Of a stretch of 6,244 bases of DNA, positions 5,777 to 6,244 are shown one piece after another. This DNA is from Deferribacterales bacterium UBA4806 (GTDB lineage: Bacteria; Chrysiogenota; Deferribacteres; Deferribacterales; UBA228): assembly GCA_002402635.1 (NCBI GenBank), contig DHGE01000076.1:1-6244 (forward strand), written 5' to 3'. Under the pieces are notes generated by a model that worked only from the letters and a program-made list of their open reading frames with translations, ran no database searches and was not told the DNA's origin. Each line of letters begins with the position of its first letter. The stretch's first letter is position 1. The position numbers were made by a program, and so were the translations under genes.

Positions 5777-6244
5777 AAAAACCGAGCTTTAAAGCTTCTA
5801 TATTAATAAATTTATATTTAATAATATTATTATTATTAAATAATTTAAGATTATATTTCATTATGCCAAGAAAAAAACCTGCTAAAATTTGATTTAACTG
5901 TTTACCTGTTTTAAAATTATCAATCGAAAGTTTTATAGCATTAAACATATATACATTGTTTTGAACTCCCATAATTGAAATGGTATCATTGTTAACTATA
6001 GCTAACGCTTTATCATTTATTAAATGTTTATTATTTATATATTCTTCAAAATTTGTTGATATAAAAAAATCTGCCATCCCATTCATAACTGCTGGTGACA
6101 AATATTCTCCTATTTTCAAATAAGTTACAACTGTACCGCCCCTTTGAGCCATTCCATGGATTTCTGATGAGATAACTGAATAATTATTCATTGTTAATAT
6201 AATACCAAGGGTTTTATTTAGTGTAATAACTCCTTCTCCACCTC
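5751..6244 (-). CDS. iorB: Indolepyruvate:ferredoxin oxidoreductase beta subunit, N-terminus cut by the right window edge
   Basis: IorB pairs with the TPP- and Fe-S-bearing IorA to convert aryl pyruvates to aryl-acetyl-CoA, CO2 and reduced ferredoxin, reversibly. The reading frame stays open to the edge: upstream of the internal ATG at 6191 it encodes GGEGVITLNKTLGIILT, matching the G-x-G-G-(Q/E)-G-V nucleotide-like motif at the IorB N-terminus. The true start therefore lies only some ten codons outside, and the ATG at 6191 is not the start. The signature SEIHGMAQRGGTVVTYLKIG follows, then SPAVMNGMADFFIS, corresponding to the usual SP-x-(I/V)-x-x-G-x-AD segment. The C-terminal half is rich in Asn, Lys and Ile and more divergent. 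The protein would be about 175 residues, slightly short for the family. The stop lies 26 bases inside paaK. IorA is expected just beyond the right edge (inference). Confidence 0.93.
   Translation of the reverse strand, partial: GGEGVITLNKTLGIILTMNNYSVISSEIHGMAQRGGTVVTYLKIGEYLSPAVMNGMADFFISTNFEEYINNKHLINDKALAIVNNDTISIMGVQNNVYMFNAIKLSIDNFKTGKQLNQILAGFFLGIMKYNLKLFNNNNIIKYKFINIEALKLGFYESNKYTK
5785..5796. repeat. 12-base perfect palindrome just upstream of the paaK start
   Basis: AGCTTTAAAGCT is its own reverse complement and lies inside the 3' end of iorB, ending 9 bases before the paaK ATG. With no loop it is a weak hairpin former; it could be a dimeric-protein site or simply a product of codons in iorB. 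The position overlaps where a paaK ribosome binding site would be, and no good one is seen. Confidence 0.3.

Noticed and set aside
1..6244. Defence system, mobile element, CRISPR array, tRNA or riboswitch
   Set aside because: Coding sequence fills the window almost completely with known metabolic and signalling families; no direct repeat array, transposase, cloverleaf or long leader was seen.

Overview
The window is a compact, AT-rich bacterial segment in which every supportable gene lies on the minus strand, so transcription runs from the right edge to the left. Eight genes follow one another with overlaps or gaps of at most 38 bases, which suggests one long operon or a few overlapping transcripts. 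I see no RNA gene, mobile element, CRISPR array or clear intrinsic terminator. No stretch above 40 bases lacks a gene.

In transcription order, the right end carries the tail of an indolepyruvate:ferredoxin oxidoreductase beta subunit (iorB, cut by the window edge). It overlaps a phenylacetate-CoA ligase (PaaK family) gene. This pair is a known aryl-acid/aryl-pyruvate module that links aryl acids, aryl-CoA and aromatic 2-oxo acids through ferredoxin. The middle holds a YcgR-type PilZ protein with intact c-di-GMP-binding motifs, followed 3 bases later by a single-domain STAS protein. The STAS protein has Asp where anti-sigma factor antagonists normally carry the phosphorylated Ser. A Gfo/Idh/MocA dehydrogenase of the YdgJ/IolW type overlaps the STAS gene by 4 bases. 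The left end is the conserved cluster xseB (exonuclease VII small subunit), ispA (short-chain prenyl diphosphate synthase) and dxs (first enzyme of the MEP pathway, cut by the left edge).

The xseB-ispA-dxs order, the MEP pathway, PilZ signalling and a ferredoxin-dependent oxidoreductase point to a low-GC, probably anaerobic, flagellated or surface-motile bacterium. A Gram-negative, deltaproteobacteria-like or Deferribacterota-like lineage is my best guess, but I cannot place it firmly from the sequence alone.

The genes are recognisable housekeeping or metabolic families, and I find no convincing new system. The points most worth a second look are the PilZ-STAS pair with its phosphomimetic-looking site, the coupling of an aryl-acid module to signalling genes, and several substitutions at usually conserved positions (DXS Tyr78, Gfo Ser11).
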